Assembly: GCA_001510135.1 (NCBI GenBank) | Contig: LFER01000068.1 | Location: 55,728-119,727 of the forward strand | Source of the DNA: Alphaproteobacteria bacterium casp-alpha6 | Lineage (GTDB): Bacteria > Pseudomonadota > Alphaproteobacteria > Rhodobacterales > Rhodobacteraceae | Reading direction: 5' to 3' | Length of the DNA: 64,000 nucleotides | Shown: piece by piece, positions 8,536 to 18,629 of the stretch | Layout: each line of letters starts with the position of its first letter | How positions within the stretch are numbered: the first letter of the stretch is position 1 | Made by a program: the position numbers and the translations under genes | Notes under the pieces: model-generated | Databases searched by the model: none | Told to the model about the DNA's origin: nothing | What the model saw: the letters and a program-made list of their open reading frames with translations, nothing else

Positions 8536-10782
8536 TTAGAGGAAACTCTGTGGATCAATATCAACGGAAAGGCGGACGTCAGAGGGAACCTTTAGGGGGC
8601 GCAACCATTCCTGAATAGCCTTTTGAAGCGGTGCGGATTTTTCCGCTTTAATTAACATACGTACTCGGTAGCGCCCCCGAACACGGGCAATTGGAGCAAC
8701 GGCGGGCCCATAGATTTTTGCGCCGATCTGCAACAAAGGCGCCCCATGCCGCGCTAATTCATTGCCGACGCGAAATGCGTCCTCCGCATTTGAGGCGGTA
8801 ATCAAAATTCCCGCAAGACGTCCGAATGGAGGCGCACCTGCAAGTTGGCGCGCAGCCGCCTCAGCCGTCCAAAATCCGATATCATCTCCCGACAGAATGG
8901 CTTTGATCACAGGATGATCCGGTTGATGTGTCTGGATCAGTGCAAGCCCCGGTTTTTCCACCCGCCCTGCCCGGCCCGCGACCTGACGGACAAGTTGAAA
9001 CGTGCGCTCAGCGGCCCGAAGATCAGAACCCTGCAAACCGATATCTGTGTCAATCACGCCTACCAAGGTCAGGTTTGGGAAATTATGCCCTTTTGCAACC
9101 AACTGAGTACCAACGATGATCTCACCCTCACCGGCTGCAACGCTTTGGATCTGCTGCTTCATTGCCCGTGAAGAACTGAACATATCCGAGGAAAGTGTCA
9201 CCACATTTACCGCAGGAAACAGAGACTTTGCCTCTTCCGCAAGCCGTTCAACCCCCGGACCGACAACAGCCAGACTGTCCGCTTTCCCGCAAGACGGACA
9301 GGCCTCAGGGATGGGCCAGCTATCGCCACATTGATGACACATCAAACGTTTCTGAAACCTGTGTTCCACGAGGCGTGCATCGCAGTTTTGGCATCCAATC
9401 TGCCCACCGCAGGCGCGACACAGGGTAATCGGCGCATAGCCGCGCCGATTAAGAAACAGAAGCGATTGTTCTCCTTTTGTGATCCGCTCAGCGATTGCAT
9501 CCTCTAACACTGAAGAAATCCAACGGTTTGACGGCAATGATTGCGCACGCATGTCAATCGCAGAAAGTTGCGGCATTCGTGCGACACCCACCCGTTCGGT
9601 CAGTTCGATCTTGGTGTATTTTCCGCTTTGCCCATTGCTCCAGCTTTCAAGGCTAGGCGTGGCGGAGGACAGTATAATCTTTGCGCCCGCAATTGATGCA
9701 CGCAAAACCGCCATGTCGCGCGCGTTATATAGAACACCATCTTCTTGTTTATAAGAACTGTCGTGTTCCTCATCGACCACAATCAGGCCCAAAGATCGAA
9801 ATGGCAAAAATAACGAAGACCGCGCGCCCACCACCAATTGCAACCCGCCTTGCGCTGCCATTTTCCAAGTCCTACGCCGTTCCGTCATGGTTACTCCGGA
9901 ATGCCATTCCGCAGGCTTGGCCCCAAAGCGATCTTCCACCCGCAGGATAAATTCCGAGGTCAGCGCAATTTCCGGCAATAGAACAAGCGCCTGTTGCCCT
10001 GCCGCAAGACAGTTTGCCACCGCTTCAAGATATACTTCAGTCTTCCCAGATCCTGTCACCCCGCGCAGCAAGGTCGTGTTGAATGTGGCGCTTTTCATCT
10101 GCGTCAGCAAAATATCGCGTGCTTTGCTTTGCGCATCAGTAAGTCGTTTGCCCCGCAGCGTTGGATCCAGCGTCATAAATGGCATATCTTTGGGCGTCTG
10201 AATTTCCACCAGAGCGCCAATTTTTGCCAGTCCCTTAACGACCGACGTCGACACACCGGCAAGGTCAGCCAGTTCTTTGAGAGTGAAGGGCGCTCCGCCA
10301 TATTCACGGATCACGTCCAATACCCGCCGCCTTGCATCCGTCAGTTTATCAACCGGCTTATCGGCCAATTGATAGACAACCCGCATAGACGGCGGATCCC
10401 CCAAACCGGGAGCACGGGTCGCAAGGCGCAACATTGATGAAAGCGGTGTTAAGGTGTAATCTGCCGCTTTTTGTAGGAAAGATTTTAATTCATCCCTGAG
10501 CGGCGCTACATCAAGGACCCGAAGAACTGAGCGGATTTTGCTTTCATCAAAATCTCCCGTCCCCTCGCCCCAAACGACGCCCATCACCTTGCGGGGGCCC
10601 AAGGGAACTTCAACAAATGCGCCAAGGAAACATCCCCCCTCAGGCGCCTTATAATCCAAAAACCGATCAATCGGTTGCGTCGTGAGCACCGAAATCAAAT
10701 CACCCTGATCAAAAAATTCTTTCAATTTAAACGGTCGCTTCTGGATTTTTCGGGTTTTCCAAGCGCACGTCTTGGAGTACAT
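8536..10782 (-). CDS. priA: Primosomal replication restart helicase PriA
   Basis: PriA is the 3'-to-5' superfamily 2 helicase that reloads the replisome at collapsed forks. Visible features are the N-terminal 3'BD domain ([19 protein letters not shown]), Walker A GVTGSGKT near 241-248, the DEEH box near 337-340, and a zinc domain with eight cysteines in CxxC pairs (CRACG, CQNC, CHQC, CPSC). The helicase C domain ([13 protein letters not shown]) follows. The start is uncertain. The reading frame extends to a TTG at 10791, an ATG lies at 10782, and a TTG at 10725 would give an N-terminus closer to that of relatives. The ATG start leaves a roughly 20-residue basic extension. It is divergent from the fsa-type gene, with only 40 bases between starts if the ATG is used. 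Confidence 0.93.
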   Translation of the reverse strand: MYSKTCAWKTRKIQKRPFKLKEFFDQGDLISVLTTQPIDRFLDYKAPEGGCFLGAFVEVPLGPRKVMGVVWGEGTGDFDESKIRSVLRVLDVAPLRDELKSFLQKAADYTLTPLSSMLRLATRAPGLGDPPSMRVVYQLADKPVDKLTDARRRVLDVIREYGGAPFTLKELADLAGVSTSVVKGLAKIGALVEIQTPKDMPFMTLDPTLRGKRLTDAQSKARDILLTQMKSATFNTTLLRGVTGSGKTEVYLEAVANCLAAGQQALVLLPEIALTSEFILRVEDRFGAKPAEWHSGVTMTERRRTWKMAAQGGLQLVVGARSSLFLPFRSLGLIVVDEEHDSSYKQEDGVLYNARDMAVLRASIAGAKIILSSATPSLESWSNGQSGKYTKIELTERVGVARMPQLSAIDMRAQSLPSNRWISSVLEDAIAERITKGEQSLLFLNRRGYAPITLCRACGGQIGCQNCDARLVEHRFQKRLMCHQCGDSWPIPEACPSCGKADSLAVVGPGVERLAEEAKSLFPAVNVVTLSSDMFSSSRAMKQQIQSVAAGEGEIIVGTQLVAKGHNFPNLTLVGVIDTDIGLQGSDLRAAERTFQLVRQVAGRAGRVEKPGLALIQTHQPDHPVIKAILSGDDIGFWTAEAAARQLAGAPPFGRLAGILITASNAEDAFRVGNELARHGAPLLQIGAKIYGPAVAPIARVRGRYRVRMLIKAEKSAPLQKAIQEWLRPLKVPSDVRLSVDIDPQSFL

Positions 10783-10822
10783 CGCATCCAAGCTTAGAAT
10801 ATTCCATCAAAGGATCAAAGAG

Positions 10823-11476
10823 ATGAAATTTTTCGTAGACACGGCGGAGATTGACCAAATTGCCGAGCTTAACGCGCTTGGCATGGTGGACGGTGTGACC
10901 ACCAACCCGTCGCTCATCATGAAATCAGGACGCGATATTATCGGGGTGACACGAGAAATTTGTTCCATTGTTTCTGGTCCAGTGAGCGCCGAAGTCACCG
11001 CGACTGAAGCAACGGCCATGATCGCTGAGGGTCGTAAACTTGGCGAGATTGCGGACAACATTGCTGTGAAAGTCCCCCTAACATGGGATGGGCTGAAAGC
11101 GTGCAAAACATTGCGTGATGACGGATTTATGGTCAATGTTACGCTTTGTTTTTCTGCCAATCAGGCGCTTTTGGCAGCCAAAGCAGGGGCCAGCTTTATT
11201 TCCCCCTTTGTCGGGCGGCTTGACGACATCAACCTTGATGGCATGGGGCTGATCGAAGATATTCGCATCATCTATGACAATTACGGGTTTGAAACGGAAA
11301 TCCTCGCGGCGTCCATACGCACTGTGAACCATGTCCTTGAATGCGCGCGTATTGGCGCAGATGTGATGACCGCCCCCCCCGCAGTGATCCGCAGTCTGGC
11401 AAGTCATCCGTTGACCGACAAAGGTCTAGCGGCCTTTCTGGCGGACATCGAAAAAACAGGTCAAAAAATTCTGTAA
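10823..11476 (+). CDS. fsa: Transaldolase of the small FSA/TalC type
   Basis: This is a 217-residue TIM-barrel aldolase of the fructose-6-phosphate aldolase/small transaldolase group. The Schiff-base lysine is K83 in [12 protein letters not shown], and the N-terminus [10 protein letters not shown] is diagnostic, so the start was set at 10823 rather than at the upstream in-frame codon at 10772. Other conserved stretches are GVTTNPSLI and FVGRLDDIN. In bacteria lacking a large TalA/TalB this form usually supplies the pentose phosphate transaldolase; it cannot be distinguished from true FSA by eye. DUF484 follows after 38 bases, so cotranscription is likely. The divergent neighbour is priA. Confidence 0.93.
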   Translation: MKFFVDTAEIDQIAELNALGMVDGVTTNPSLIMKSGRDIIGVTREICSIVSGPVSAEVTATEATAMIAEGRKLGEIADNIAVKVPLTWDGLKACKTLRDDGFMVNVTLCFSANQALLAAKAGASFISPFVGRLDDINLDGMGLIEDIRIIYDNYGFETEILAASIRTVNHVLECARIGADVMTAPPAVIRSLASHPLTDKGLAAFLADIEKTGQKIL

Positions 11477-11514
11477 CCTGTGTTAGGGTGCGCCCGTTCA
11501 AGGGACAGGAAGTT

Positions 11515-12228
11515 ATGAGCGGCAAAAGTGACTTAGATACCGATCTTCGAAAGAAGATTTTGGCGCGACCAAATGTTATTTTGGACGATAAAGACCTTAT
11601 GCGTGCGCTTGTGGGTGCCAAAGAAGAAGCCATGGGCGGTAATATTGTCGACATCCGCGGGATCGCGATGGAACGACTTGAACATCGCCTTGACCGTTTG
11701 GAAGATACACATCGCAGCGTGATTGCAGCCGCCTATGAAAACCTTGCAGGCACAAATCAGATACACCGCGCAATATTGCGCATGATGGACCCTTTGGACT
11801 TTCCATCCTTCCTCAGTAATCTGGATGAAGACGTTCGAGAAATATTACGTGTGGAATACGTCGCCTTGTTTCTCGAAACCCGAAAACGGGATACCCGAAG
11901 CTTTGAGTCAGTTCTGGGAGCACACAATATCGTGAAACTGGTACCGGCAGGATTTGTAGATACATATCTGACCTTGGGTCGGAACACACCAGTTCGAGAC
12001 GTGATCCTAAGAGAAATTCCGAGACAATCTGACAGCATATACGAAAGTGATCTGAGCAGTATAAAGTCAGAAGCCCTGATGAGACTTAAGTTCGGCGCAG
12101 GCCGGCTTCCGGGTATGCTCGTTCTTGGGGCGGAAGATCCGCATCAGTTTTCCCCCCATCAGGGAACTGATCTGCTTGCTTTTTTTGCCGGTGTTTTTGA
12201 ACGCATAATGCGGCGCTGGCTTGCGTGA
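11515..12228 (+). CDS. DUF484 family protein
   Basis: This is a 237-residue cytosolic protein of the DUF484 family, a GAF-like fold of unknown function commonly encoded next to xerC. An N-terminal helical part (LDHRLDRLEDTHRS-like, about residues 50-80) is followed by the GAF-like domain, including SDLSSIKSEALMRLKFGAG and the conserved end GTDLLAFFAGVFERIMRRWLA. The ATG at 11515 is preceded by AGGA at four bases; an upstream in-frame extension to 11341 overlaps the transaldolase gene and is rejected. Its stop overlaps the xerC start (GTGA), so the two are coupled. Confidence 0.9.
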   Translation: MSGKSDLDTDLRKKILARPNVILDDKDLMRALVGAKEEAMGGNIVDIRGIAMERLEHRLDRLEDTHRSVIAAAYENLAGTNQIHRAILRMMDPLDFPSFLSNLDEDVREILRVEYVALFLETRKRDTRSFESVLGAHNIVKLVPAGFVDTYLTLGRNTPVRDVILREIPRQSDSIYESDLSSIKSEALMRLKFGAGRLPGMLVLGAEDPHQFSPHQGTDLLAFFAGVFERIMRRWLA

Positions 12229-13148
12229 CGATGATTTCTCCGGGTGTTCTGGATATCTTGAACGATTGGCTTGCGATCAAGAGCGCTGTACAAAGTCGCG
12301 CTGACAACACGATCAAAGCGTATCAACAAGACCTTCTGGATTTTTTCGGTTTCCTGACCCACCATCATGGGGCGAAGCTGGGAAAATCTGCACTTTGCAC
12401 CATAGCATTATCAGACATGCGTGCTTGGATGGCCCATTTGCGCCGTGAGAAAATAAGCCCAAGATCATTGGCCCGAAAACTTTCAGCTGTCAAAAGTTTT
12501 TACAGGTGGTTTTCGGAAACAGAGGGATTTGATGCAACCGCAGTTTTATCGGTCAAATCGCCCAAATTTCAGTCCCGGCTTCCCCGCCCCGTAAGCGAGG
12601 ATGCAGCACAATCAATCTTGGAGTGCGTGCAAATGCAGTCCAACGAAACATGGGTAGCCGCGCGGGATTTGGCCGTTATTATACTTCTTTACGGATGCGG
12701 TTTGCGCATATCAGAAGCTTTGTCTTTAAAGGGCAAGGACACACCGTTCAGCCGATCCTTGCGCATCAAAGGAAAAGGGGGCAAAGAACGCTTTGTCCCA
12801 GTGCTCAAGATTGCTGCTCAGAGCGTGCAGGATTACATCCGCCTTTGCCCTTTTGAACTTGGCGGCAATGATCCGCTTTTCCGTGGCATCCGTGGAGGGG
12901 GATTGAACCCCCGTCAAATTCAAAAGGTGCTCGAACAAACCCGTCATCAACTCGGATTACCATCGACTGTAACGCCCCATGCATTCAGGCATTCTTTTGC
13001 AACGCATCTTTTAAACGCCGGAGGAGATCTGCGCAGCATTCAGGAGCTATTGGGCCACAGCAATCTTTCCACAACTCAGGCCTATACCGCAGTAGATACG
13101 GCAAGGCTCATGGAAGTTTACCAAGACACCCACCCCAAAGCGCAATAG
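12225..13148 (+). CDS. xerC: Tyrosine recombinase XerC
   Basis: XerC, with XerD at the dif site and FtsK, resolves chromosome dimers. The protein has an N-terminal SAM-like core-binding domain and the complete tyrosine recombinase active set: R161 (GLRISEA), a lysine in GKGGKER near 184-187, H252-x-x-R255 (HAFRHSFATHLL), H278 (LLGHSNL) and the nucleophile Y287 (TQAYTAV). Length 307 is typical. The GTG at 12225 overlaps the DUF484 stop; an ATG at 12231 is an alternative start. Nothing links it to a mobile element, and its position after DUF484 marks it as the housekeeping copy. The exact XerC rather than XerD assignment rests on this context. Confidence 0.92.
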   Translation: MTMISPGVLDILNDWLAIKSAVQSRADNTIKAYQQDLLDFFGFLTHHHGAKLGKSALCTIALSDMRAWMAHLRREKISPRSLARKLSAVKSFYRWFSETEGFDATAVLSVKSPKFQSRLPRPVSEDAAQSILECVQMQSNETWVAARDLAVIILLYGCGLRISEALSLKGKDTPFSRSLRIKGKGGKERFVPVLKIAAQSVQDYIRLCPFELGGNDPLFRGIRGGGLNPRQIQKVLEQTRHQLGLPSTVTPHAFRHSFATHLLNAGGDLRSIQELLGHSNLSTTQAYTAVDTARLMEVYQDTHPKAQ

Positions 13149-13187
13149 CGCATTGCAATTTAGACCTAATTCCGTCAAGACGCCGTA

Positions 13188-13880
13188 ATGACACCTCAAG
13201 CCAAAGCACTTTTAGTTCACCTTTTTACCGCGACCGGGGCTGTCTTTGCGATGCTCGCGATGCTCGCGGCCGCGGAGGCAAAATGGAGCCTGATGTTTCT
13301 TTGGTTGATCGTGGCTTTTGCAGTTGATGGAATCGACGGACCACTTGCACGGCACTATGATGTTAAACAAAATGCGCCACGCTTTGACGGTGTGCTTTTG
13401 GATTTGATCATCGACTACCTGACATATGTTTTCATTCCCGCGTTTGCCCTTTTCAAATCGGGTCTTCTGCCTGGTTGGACAGGGTGGGTTGCAATCATCA
13501 TTATTACCTTTGCCTCAGCCGTATATTTTTGCCACGGCAATATGAAAACGAAAGACAACAGCTTTAGCGGTTTTCCGGGATGTTGGAATATGGTGGTGAT
13601 TGTGCTCTTTGCCCTCTCCCCAAATTTCTGGGTGATTTTGGCACTTGTCAGTTTGATTTCCGTAGCAATGTTTTTACCCCTCAAATTCATCCATCCCGTT
13701 CGCACCGAACGTTGGCGGAGGGTATCACTTCCTATGGCGCTGGCATGGGTGTTTTTTGCCGGCTGGGCGGCTTGGGTGGATTTTCACCCCCAAAGCTGGG
13801 CACATTGGGGATTACTGATCACCACGCTTTATTTGCTTTTTGCGGGCATTATGCAGCAGTTAATACCCGCCCGCGACTGA
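13188..13880 (+). CDS. pcs: Phosphatidylcholine synthase
   Basis: This integral membrane enzyme condenses CDP-diacylglycerol with choline to give phosphatidylcholine and CMP, a pathway typical of alphaproteobacteria. The CDP-alcohol phosphotransferase signature is complete: D47-G48, D50-G51, A54-R55, G68, D72 and D76. The protein has about eight hydrophobic segments, and 230 residues fits Pcs, which is longer than PgsA. The FCHGNMKTKDNSFSGFPG stretch after the catalytic domain is also typical of Pcs. It makes PC dependent on choline uptake rather than on methylation of PE. It stands 39 bases after xerC but is functionally unrelated to it. Confidence 0.92.
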   Translation: MTPQAKALLVHLFTATGAVFAMLAMLAAAEAKWSLMFLWLIVAFAVDGIDGPLARHYDVKQNAPRFDGVLLDLIIDYLTYVFIPAFALFKSGLLPGWTGWVAIIIITFASAVYFCHGNMKTKDNSFSGFPGCWNMVVIVLFALSPNFWVILALVSLISVAMFLPLKFIHPVRTERWRRVSLPMALAWVFFAGWAAWVDFHPQSWAHWGLLITTLYLLFAGIMQQLIPARD

Positions 13881-14044
13881 AAAGCGCGTAAAGACTCAGC
13901 TAAATATCAGACATTGTGATTAGAATTGAGCGATTTCTTTTTGCGTGCAGCCTTGTAACTCCCACGGCTATGGGTAAAATGAACCCTTGATCTTAATTTG
14001 GCGCAGGCGACCCATTATAGGTCGTTTCCTTGTGAGGGTAGTGA
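13881..14044 (+). promoter_or_regulatory. gcrA upstream region with one GANTC site
   Basis: This 164-base region precedes gcrA. It carries one CcrM-type methylation site (GACTC, 13893-13897) and a GAGGG ribosome binding site just before the ATG at 14045. In Caulobacter, GcrA acts at promoters with methylated GANTC sites, so a site here is compatible with feedback, but a single five-base match is weak evidence. No CtrA TTAA-N7-TTAA pair was seen. Confidence 0.3.
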
Positions 14045-14596
14045 ATGTCGTGGACGGATGAACGGGTAGAGCTGTTGAAGAAGCTCTGGGGCGAGGGCCA
14101 ATCAGCAAGTCAGATTGCTAAAGAGCTTGGCGGGGTTACCCGCAACGCGGTTATTGGCAAAGTACATCGGCTTGGGCTCTCCAATCGCGCATCCTCAAGC
14201 TCAAAAACCGAAACCAGCCAAAAGGTTGACAAAAAACCTGAAAAGGTTGCTCCGAAAAAATCCGAAGCTGTTACAAAAGAACCAGAACCAAAACCTGTTA
14301 TGCAATCTCCTGCGCGTCGACAGATAATTCCGGCAGGACAACCTCTTCCACCGCAGCCCTCGGCAAATGAAATCAGCCCAGAAGCTTTGGCGCGAGTGTC
14401 AGAGATTGAAAAAAAGGCGAAAAAAATAAGCCTGTTGGAATTGACTGAACGCACCTGCAAATGGCCGGTTGGGGATCCCGCCACGCCAGACTTTTGGTTT
14501 TGCGGACTGCCTACGCAATCAGGAAAACCTTATTGCGAGGCACATGTCGGTGTGGCGTTTCAACCAATGAACTCGCGACGCGACAGACGTCGCTAA
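14045..14596 (+). CDS. gcrA: Cell cycle regulator GcrA
   Basis: GcrA is an alphaproteobacterial transcription factor that binds sigma-70 holoenzyme and promoters carrying CcrM-methylated GANTC. The N-terminal HTH-type DNA-binding domain is unmistakable: MSWTDERVELLKKLWGEGQS, then IAKELGGVTRNAVIGKVHRL. A lysine/proline-rich disordered linker spans about residues 50-110. The C-terminal sigma-binding region contains LLELTERTCKWPVGDP, FWFCGLPT and GKPYCEAHV with the conserved cysteines. Length 183 is normal. A small hairpin (14605-14625) follows the stop, so it is probably monocistronic. Confidence 0.96.
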   Translation: MSWTDERVELLKKLWGEGQSASQIAKELGGVTRNAVIGKVHRLGLSNRASSSSKTETSQKVDKKPEKVAPKKSEAVTKEPEPKPVMQSPARRQIIPAGQPLPPQPSANEISPEALARVSEIEKKAKKISLLELTERTCKWPVGDPATPDFWFCGLPTQSGKPYCEAHVGVAFQPMNSRRDRRR

Positions 14597-14604
14597 CGCA
14601 GTTC

Positions 14605-14625
14605 AAAGACGGTTTTTGCGTCTTT
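14605..14625 (+). terminator. Hairpin after gcrA
   Basis: AAAGACG (14605-14611) pairs perfectly with CGTCTTT (14619-14625) across a GTTTTTG loop, nine bases past the gcrA stop. The T-run is only the three T of the stem followed by CGG, so it would be a modest intrinsic terminator. It lies between convergent gcrA and asmA. Confidence 0.5.
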
Positions 14626-14708
14626 CGGCAAACCAGAGCCACGTGGCTGCGGGCCGGTGTTCTGATGCGGTTACAGAGATGCCCCCCCTGCAACCGCGCA
14701 CAAACGGA

Positions 14709-16703
14709 TCACTTTCCGAGTAAATTTTTAAGCCCCTTTGCCAATTCATCTTTTGCCTTCATTTTCAGGGCATCTTCAATCGATTTGGTATTTTCGACGT
14801 CAACGCCAAGTTTTTTCGCAGCATCCTTCTTGGCCTTCTCTGTTTCTTTATTGATGCGATCTTTGACGTCTTTTTTGATCTTCTCTTCTGCGGCTTTAAG
14901 CTCTTTTTCAAGATTCTTTTCGACGGCTGCTTCCAAATCAGGCAGAATTTGAATGTTGTCCCAAGACCCTTTGAGCCGCACGGGCACGGCAAAGCCTTTG
15001 AAGTTCCCAGCCTTGAGCGACTTTGGCGTCACGAGATAATCAAGCGACCGATCGCCAATGTTCACAGTCCCTGCGCCCCGCACTTCGCCGTCGGGCAAAG
15101 AGAGAAGAAAATCATCATTTGTCAGAACACCTTTGACCATTGAATAGCTTGCGCTGGCCCTGTCAAAAAGCGTGGTCCCTGTTTTCAAGTCACCAGAGCG
15201 AAGGATTTTATCCAGATCAATTCCGGTATAACGACCCTGATCTATACTAAGTTGTCCCTTACCGCCAAGCGAACCCATAAGTGCAGCCATTGAATTCCCC
15301 GAAGCCGAGAAATTGGAAGTCAGATTTAATTCTCCCTCTATCAGATTCGTGTCCGAAAAAGTTCTCACAAGATCATTGGCGTTCAAACCAGTGGCAACGA
15401 TGTTACCGTCGACGCCCAGAGATTTTCGCGTGTCTAAAATGACATTACCTGCAATATCCCCTCCAAATGTCGACAACTGCGCGATATTTGCAGTTAGGAT
15501 ACTGTTTTTCAAAAGCACCGCAGCCTGAATTGCGCTGCCCCTGTAGGGACCATAAGTTAGGCTTTGGGCCGTGATGGTCAGATCTGCAGTTATGAAATTA
15601 AGTTTTGGAATGGAAACGGGGTCGGTTGACCAACCGCTGGTAGCGGCATTTGCAGTATTTGAGCCTGCAGAGTTTTGAGCTGACGTTTCCCTGCCCTCAG
15701 GCCATGAAAATGCCCCCAAATCGAGGGCGCCAGAAAGACGGAGCCCGTCAGAAAATCCAAGCCGCAAAGCTCCGCGCACCGAATTTTTGGCAAAGTCAAA
15801 CTCTACCGATTTGGCCTCCACCACGCTGTCGGTGACATGCGCATCTGCTTTAAGCGAAAAACTATTGCCCAAAGATGCAGGCCAGTTTTGCGAGGATTGC
15901 TCCAAAACAGTCAATAGGCCTGCGATATCGTTCACCGTCGCATCCAGCTCTATATCTCGCTCCATGCCAAGGGGCTGCTTTGCCAAAAGAGCGATTCTGG
16001 CAATTGGACTTTTAAAGAGGATATCAGCAGACCCTTTCTTGGCCATAAGAGCCGAGAGCGACGGCACTCCCACCCGCAAATCAAAATTCATCTGAAGATA
16101 TTTGGCATTCAGGTTGAATTTCAAACCATCTGTCTCTGCGATGGGCACCAAAAGCGCATTCACGTCATTGAGCGTATAGGTTTTTTCCTGCACGCCTGTC
16201 TGATACCGCACCAGTGCATCTTTAAGCTCAACCGCTTCAAAACTTATGCCGTCCAAGATCTCCTTTTGATCGTCATGATTGTCATCGGCTTCATTGACCT
16301 TATCGGAAGCCTGATTGTCTTGATCCGCCTCAGATGTGTCCCTGACAGCAGCAGCCTGTAAAAGGGTGATGTCGGCCCCATCCAACAAAAGCCGGTTCAA
16401 TTCGATATTCCCCGAGATGAGCGGTAAAGTTTTAACCGAAATATTCAGCTCTTTGGCAGTGACCTCTCCGAAAGGAAGACCATCCTTTGCCTCGGATACG
16501 ATAACGTCGCGTGCTTGAACCCCCAAATTCGGGAAAACCGTAATGCGGCTTCCTCCCTGAACTTGAATTTTACGCCCAGTAGTATTTTCAATCCGCTCAA
16601 GAGCTTGGTTCAGAATTCTCTCATGCGGGATTAAAAAAAATGTGGCTCCAACGACAAGCACCAGAACGACAACGACAAGGGATAGTATTTTTAGTATTTT
16701 CAC
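14709..16703 (-). CDS. AsmA family protein
   Basis: This is a 664-residue AsmA-like protein. Such proteins are anchored in the inner membrane and span the periplasm; the family is now linked to lipid transport between membranes. An N-terminal transmembrane segment lies at about 3-24 (ILSLVVVVLVLVVGATFFLI), followed by the AsmA motif RILNQALERIENTTGRKI. An acidic low-complexity insert lies near residues 130-150, a long beta-rich region follows, and the conserved C-terminal AsmA part contains GKGQLSIDQGRYTGIDLD and DYLVTPKSL. The last 70 residues are a very lysine-rich coiled coil. The start is GTG at 16703 with AAGGTG six bases before it. It is divergent from rimO. Confidence 0.88.
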   Translation of the reverse strand: MKILKILSLVVVVLVLVVGATFFLIPHERILNQALERIENTTGRKIQVQGGSRITVFPNLGVQARDVIVSEAKDGLPFGEVTAKELNISVKTLPLISGNIELNRLLLDGADITLLQAAAVRDTSEADQDNQASDKVNEADDNHDDQKEILDGISFEAVELKDALVRYQTGVQEKTYTLNDVNALLVPIAETDGLKFNLNAKYLQMNFDLRVGVPSLSALMAKKGSADILFKSPIARIALLAKQPLGMERDIELDATVNDIAGLLTVLEQSSQNWPASLGNSFSLKADAHVTDSVVEAKSVEFDFAKNSVRGALRLGFSDGLRLSGALDLGAFSWPEGRETSAQNSAGSNTANAATSGWSTDPVSIPKLNFITADLTITAQSLTYGPYRGSAIQAAVLLKNSILTANIAQLSTFGGDIAGNVILDTRKSLGVDGNIVATGLNANDLVRTFSDTNLIEGELNLTSNFSASGNSMAALMGSLGGKGQLSIDQGRYTGIDLDKILRSGDLKTGTTLFDRASASYSMVKGVLTNDDFLLSLPDGEVRGAGTVNIGDRSLDYLVTPKSLKAGNFKGFAVPVRLKGSWDNIQILPDLEAAVEKNLEKELKAAEEKIKKDVKDRINKETEKAKKDAAKKLGVDVENTKSIEDALKMKAKDELAKGLKNLLGK

Positions 16704-16804
16704 AATGACACCTTCGCTTTCCTTACCGGGCTGACATAGTAATGCCGTTACAAAGGCTCAATGCCCCCCTTCCGCGAACCGCAGTGCTCGGCTATATCCC
16801 GCCT

Positions 16805-18172
16805 ATGGCAACGAATCCTCCGCAACTGCGCCCTGATCTTTCATCGGCGCGTATCACTGAAACAAAACGATCCGGTCAACCAACCATTGGTATGGTGTCT
16901 TTGGGATGCCCCAAGGCCTTGGTCGACAGCGAACGCATCCTTACAAGGTTGCGCGCTGAAGGCTATGGAATTTCGCCTGATTACGCAGGCGCAGATGCAG
17001 TGATCGTAAACACCTGCGGGTTTCTGGACTCGGCCAAAGCCGAAAGCCTTGAGGCTATCGGCGAAGCGATCGAATCCAACGGACGCGTGATTGTGACCGG
17101 ATGCCTTGGGGCAGAGCCGGAGTATATTTCTGGTGCCCATCCCAAAGTGCTCGCCGTGACGGGACCCCATCAATATGAACAGGTTTTGGACGCCGTTCAT
17201 AAGGCTGTTCCGCCAAGTCCCGATCCTTTTGTGGATTTGCTTCCGGCCTCCGGCGTGAAACTCACCCCTCGACATTACAGTTATCTCAAGATTTCAGAGG
17301 GTTGCAACCATAAGTGCAAGTTCTGTATTATCCCAGATATGCGCGGACGCTTACAAAGCCGACCCGCCCACGCCGTCCTGCGGGAGGCTGAGAAGCTTGT
17401 CGAAAACGGGGTGAAAGAGCTTTTGGTCATTTCGCAGGATACCTCGGCCTATGGTGTGGACATCAAATACAAAGAGGACTGCGGCCACCGCGCCCATATC
17501 GTCAATCTCGCCCGTGATCTTGGAACGCTTGGGGCTTGGGTGCGGCTGCATTACGTTTATCCATACCCACATGTCCGCGATCTCATCCCGCTGATGGCAG
17601 AGGGTTTGATCCTGCCTTATCTTGATATTCCTTTTCAACACGCTCACCCTGATGTGTTGCGTCGCATGGCCCGACCGGCGGCAGCGGCCAAAACGCTGGA
17701 TGAAATCACTGCATGGCGTGGCGTTTGTCCTGACATCACCCTGAGGTCGACCTTTATTGTCGGATATCCCGGTGAAACCGAGACCGAATTTCAAATGCTG
17801 CTGGACTGGCTTGATGAGGCACAGCTGGATCGCGTCGGATGCTTTCAATACGAAAATGTTGCAGGTGCGCGTTCAAATAATCTTCCTGATCACGTCCCAG
17901 AAGAGATTAAGCAAGACCGCTGGGACCGTTTTATGGCCAAATCCCAAGCCATTTCAGAAGCCAAATTGGCAAAAAAAGTTGGCAAAGGGCTTGAGGTCAT
18001 TGTCGATGAGATCGACGAAAATGGTGCGACCTGCCGCACATGGGCGGATGCCCCAGAAATTGACGGCAATCTTTTCATAGACGAAGGGTTCGACACCCTA
18101 TCAGTGGGCGATATTGTCAAGGTCACGGTTGATGAGGCCGGTGAATATGACCTTTGGGCGAAACTTACCTGA
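16805..18172 (+). CDS. rimO: Ribosomal protein S12 methylthiotransferase RimO
   Basis: RimO is a radical SAM enzyme that adds a methylthio group to an aspartate of ribosomal protein S12. The UPF0004 domain has its three cluster cysteines C35 ([12 protein letters not shown]), C71 (NTCGFLD) and C100 (TGCLGA). The radical SAM CxxxCxxC is C167-C171-C174 (GCNHKCKFC). A C-terminal TRAM domain of about 65 residues follows. The SLGCPK motif distinguishes it from MiaB. The start is set at ATG 16805, since the in-frame extension to 16742 lacks a ribosome binding site and gives an atypical N-terminus. It is followed by a DCC protein on the same strand. Confidence 0.95.
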   Translation: MATNPPQLRPDLSSARITETKRSGQPTIGMVSLGCPKALVDSERILTRLRAEGYGISPDYAGADAVIVNTCGFLDSAKAESLEAIGEAIESNGRVIVTGCLGAEPEYISGAHPKVLAVTGPHQYEQVLDAVHKAVPPSPDPFVDLLPASGVKLTPRHYSYLKISEGCNHKCKFCIIPDMRGRLQSRPAHAVLREAEKLVENGVKELLVISQDTSAYGVDIKYKEDCGHRAHIVNLARDLGTLGAWVRLHYVYPYPHVRDLIPLMAEGLILPYLDIPFQHAHPDVLRRMARPAAAAKTLDEITAWRGVCPDITLRSTFIVGYPGETETEFQMLLDWLDEAQLDRVGCFQYENVAGARSNNLPDHVPEEIKQDRWDRFMAKSQAISEAKLAKKVGKGLEVIVDEIDENGATCRTWADAPEIDGNLFIDEGFDTLSVGDIVKVTVDEAGEYDLWAKLT

Positions 18173-18237
18173 TAAAGGCGTGCGTATCGCCAAGCTTCAC
18201 AATGACGCATGTAATCCCCGCTGCCGAAGGCTAAGTG

Positions 18238-18612
18238 ATGGATATGAAAACACGTATCCTTTTCAACGCGGAGTGTCCGATTTGTAACGCAGAAATCTGC
18301 CATTATCGCAGCTATGCGGATCGCCGCGGCATTTTGATGGAATTTGATGACCTGATCCAGACGGACTTGTCTTTTTATGGAGTGGACCAAGAGGACGCGG
18401 CAAGACGGCTTCATGTATTTCATGAGGGAAAGGTTATTTCGGGGGTTTCAGCCTTTGCGGTGATCTGGGCGCAGTTGCCGCGATACAGATGGCTTGCACG
18501 GATGGTATGCTTACCGATCATTCATCCGATCAGCACTCTGGTCTACGACCATATTCTGGCACCGATCTTATACGCGATGCACCTGCGCCGACAGCGTAAA
18601 AAAACGGGATGA
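18238..18612 (+). CDS. DCC family (DUF393) protein
   Basis: This is a small protein of the DCC/DUF393 thiol-disulfide oxidoreductase-like family. The redox motif is NAECPICNAE near the N-terminus, with two cysteines three residues apart as in thioredoxin-like proteins. A conserved stretch VISGVSAFAVIWAQLP follows, and then a hydrophobic segment near residues 85-110. Length 124 is normal for the family, whose function is undefined. The start is placed at ATG 18238; a GTG three bases upstream is in frame. It lies 65 bases after rimO and is convergent with the glycosyltransferase-like gene. Confidence 0.85.
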   Translation: MDMKTRILFNAECPICNAEICHYRSYADRRGILMEFDDLIQTDLSFYGVDQEDAARRLHVFHEGKVISGVSAFAVIWAQLPRYRWLARMVCLPIIHPISTLVYDHILAPILYAMHLRRQRKKTG

Positions 18613-18629
18613 TCCAACCTATAGGTCGC

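Noticed and set aside
12225..13148. Tyrosine recombinase as a sign of an integrated element
   Set aside because: It is the housekeeping XerC next to DUF484; no attachment-site repeats, phage genes or tRNA junction are near.
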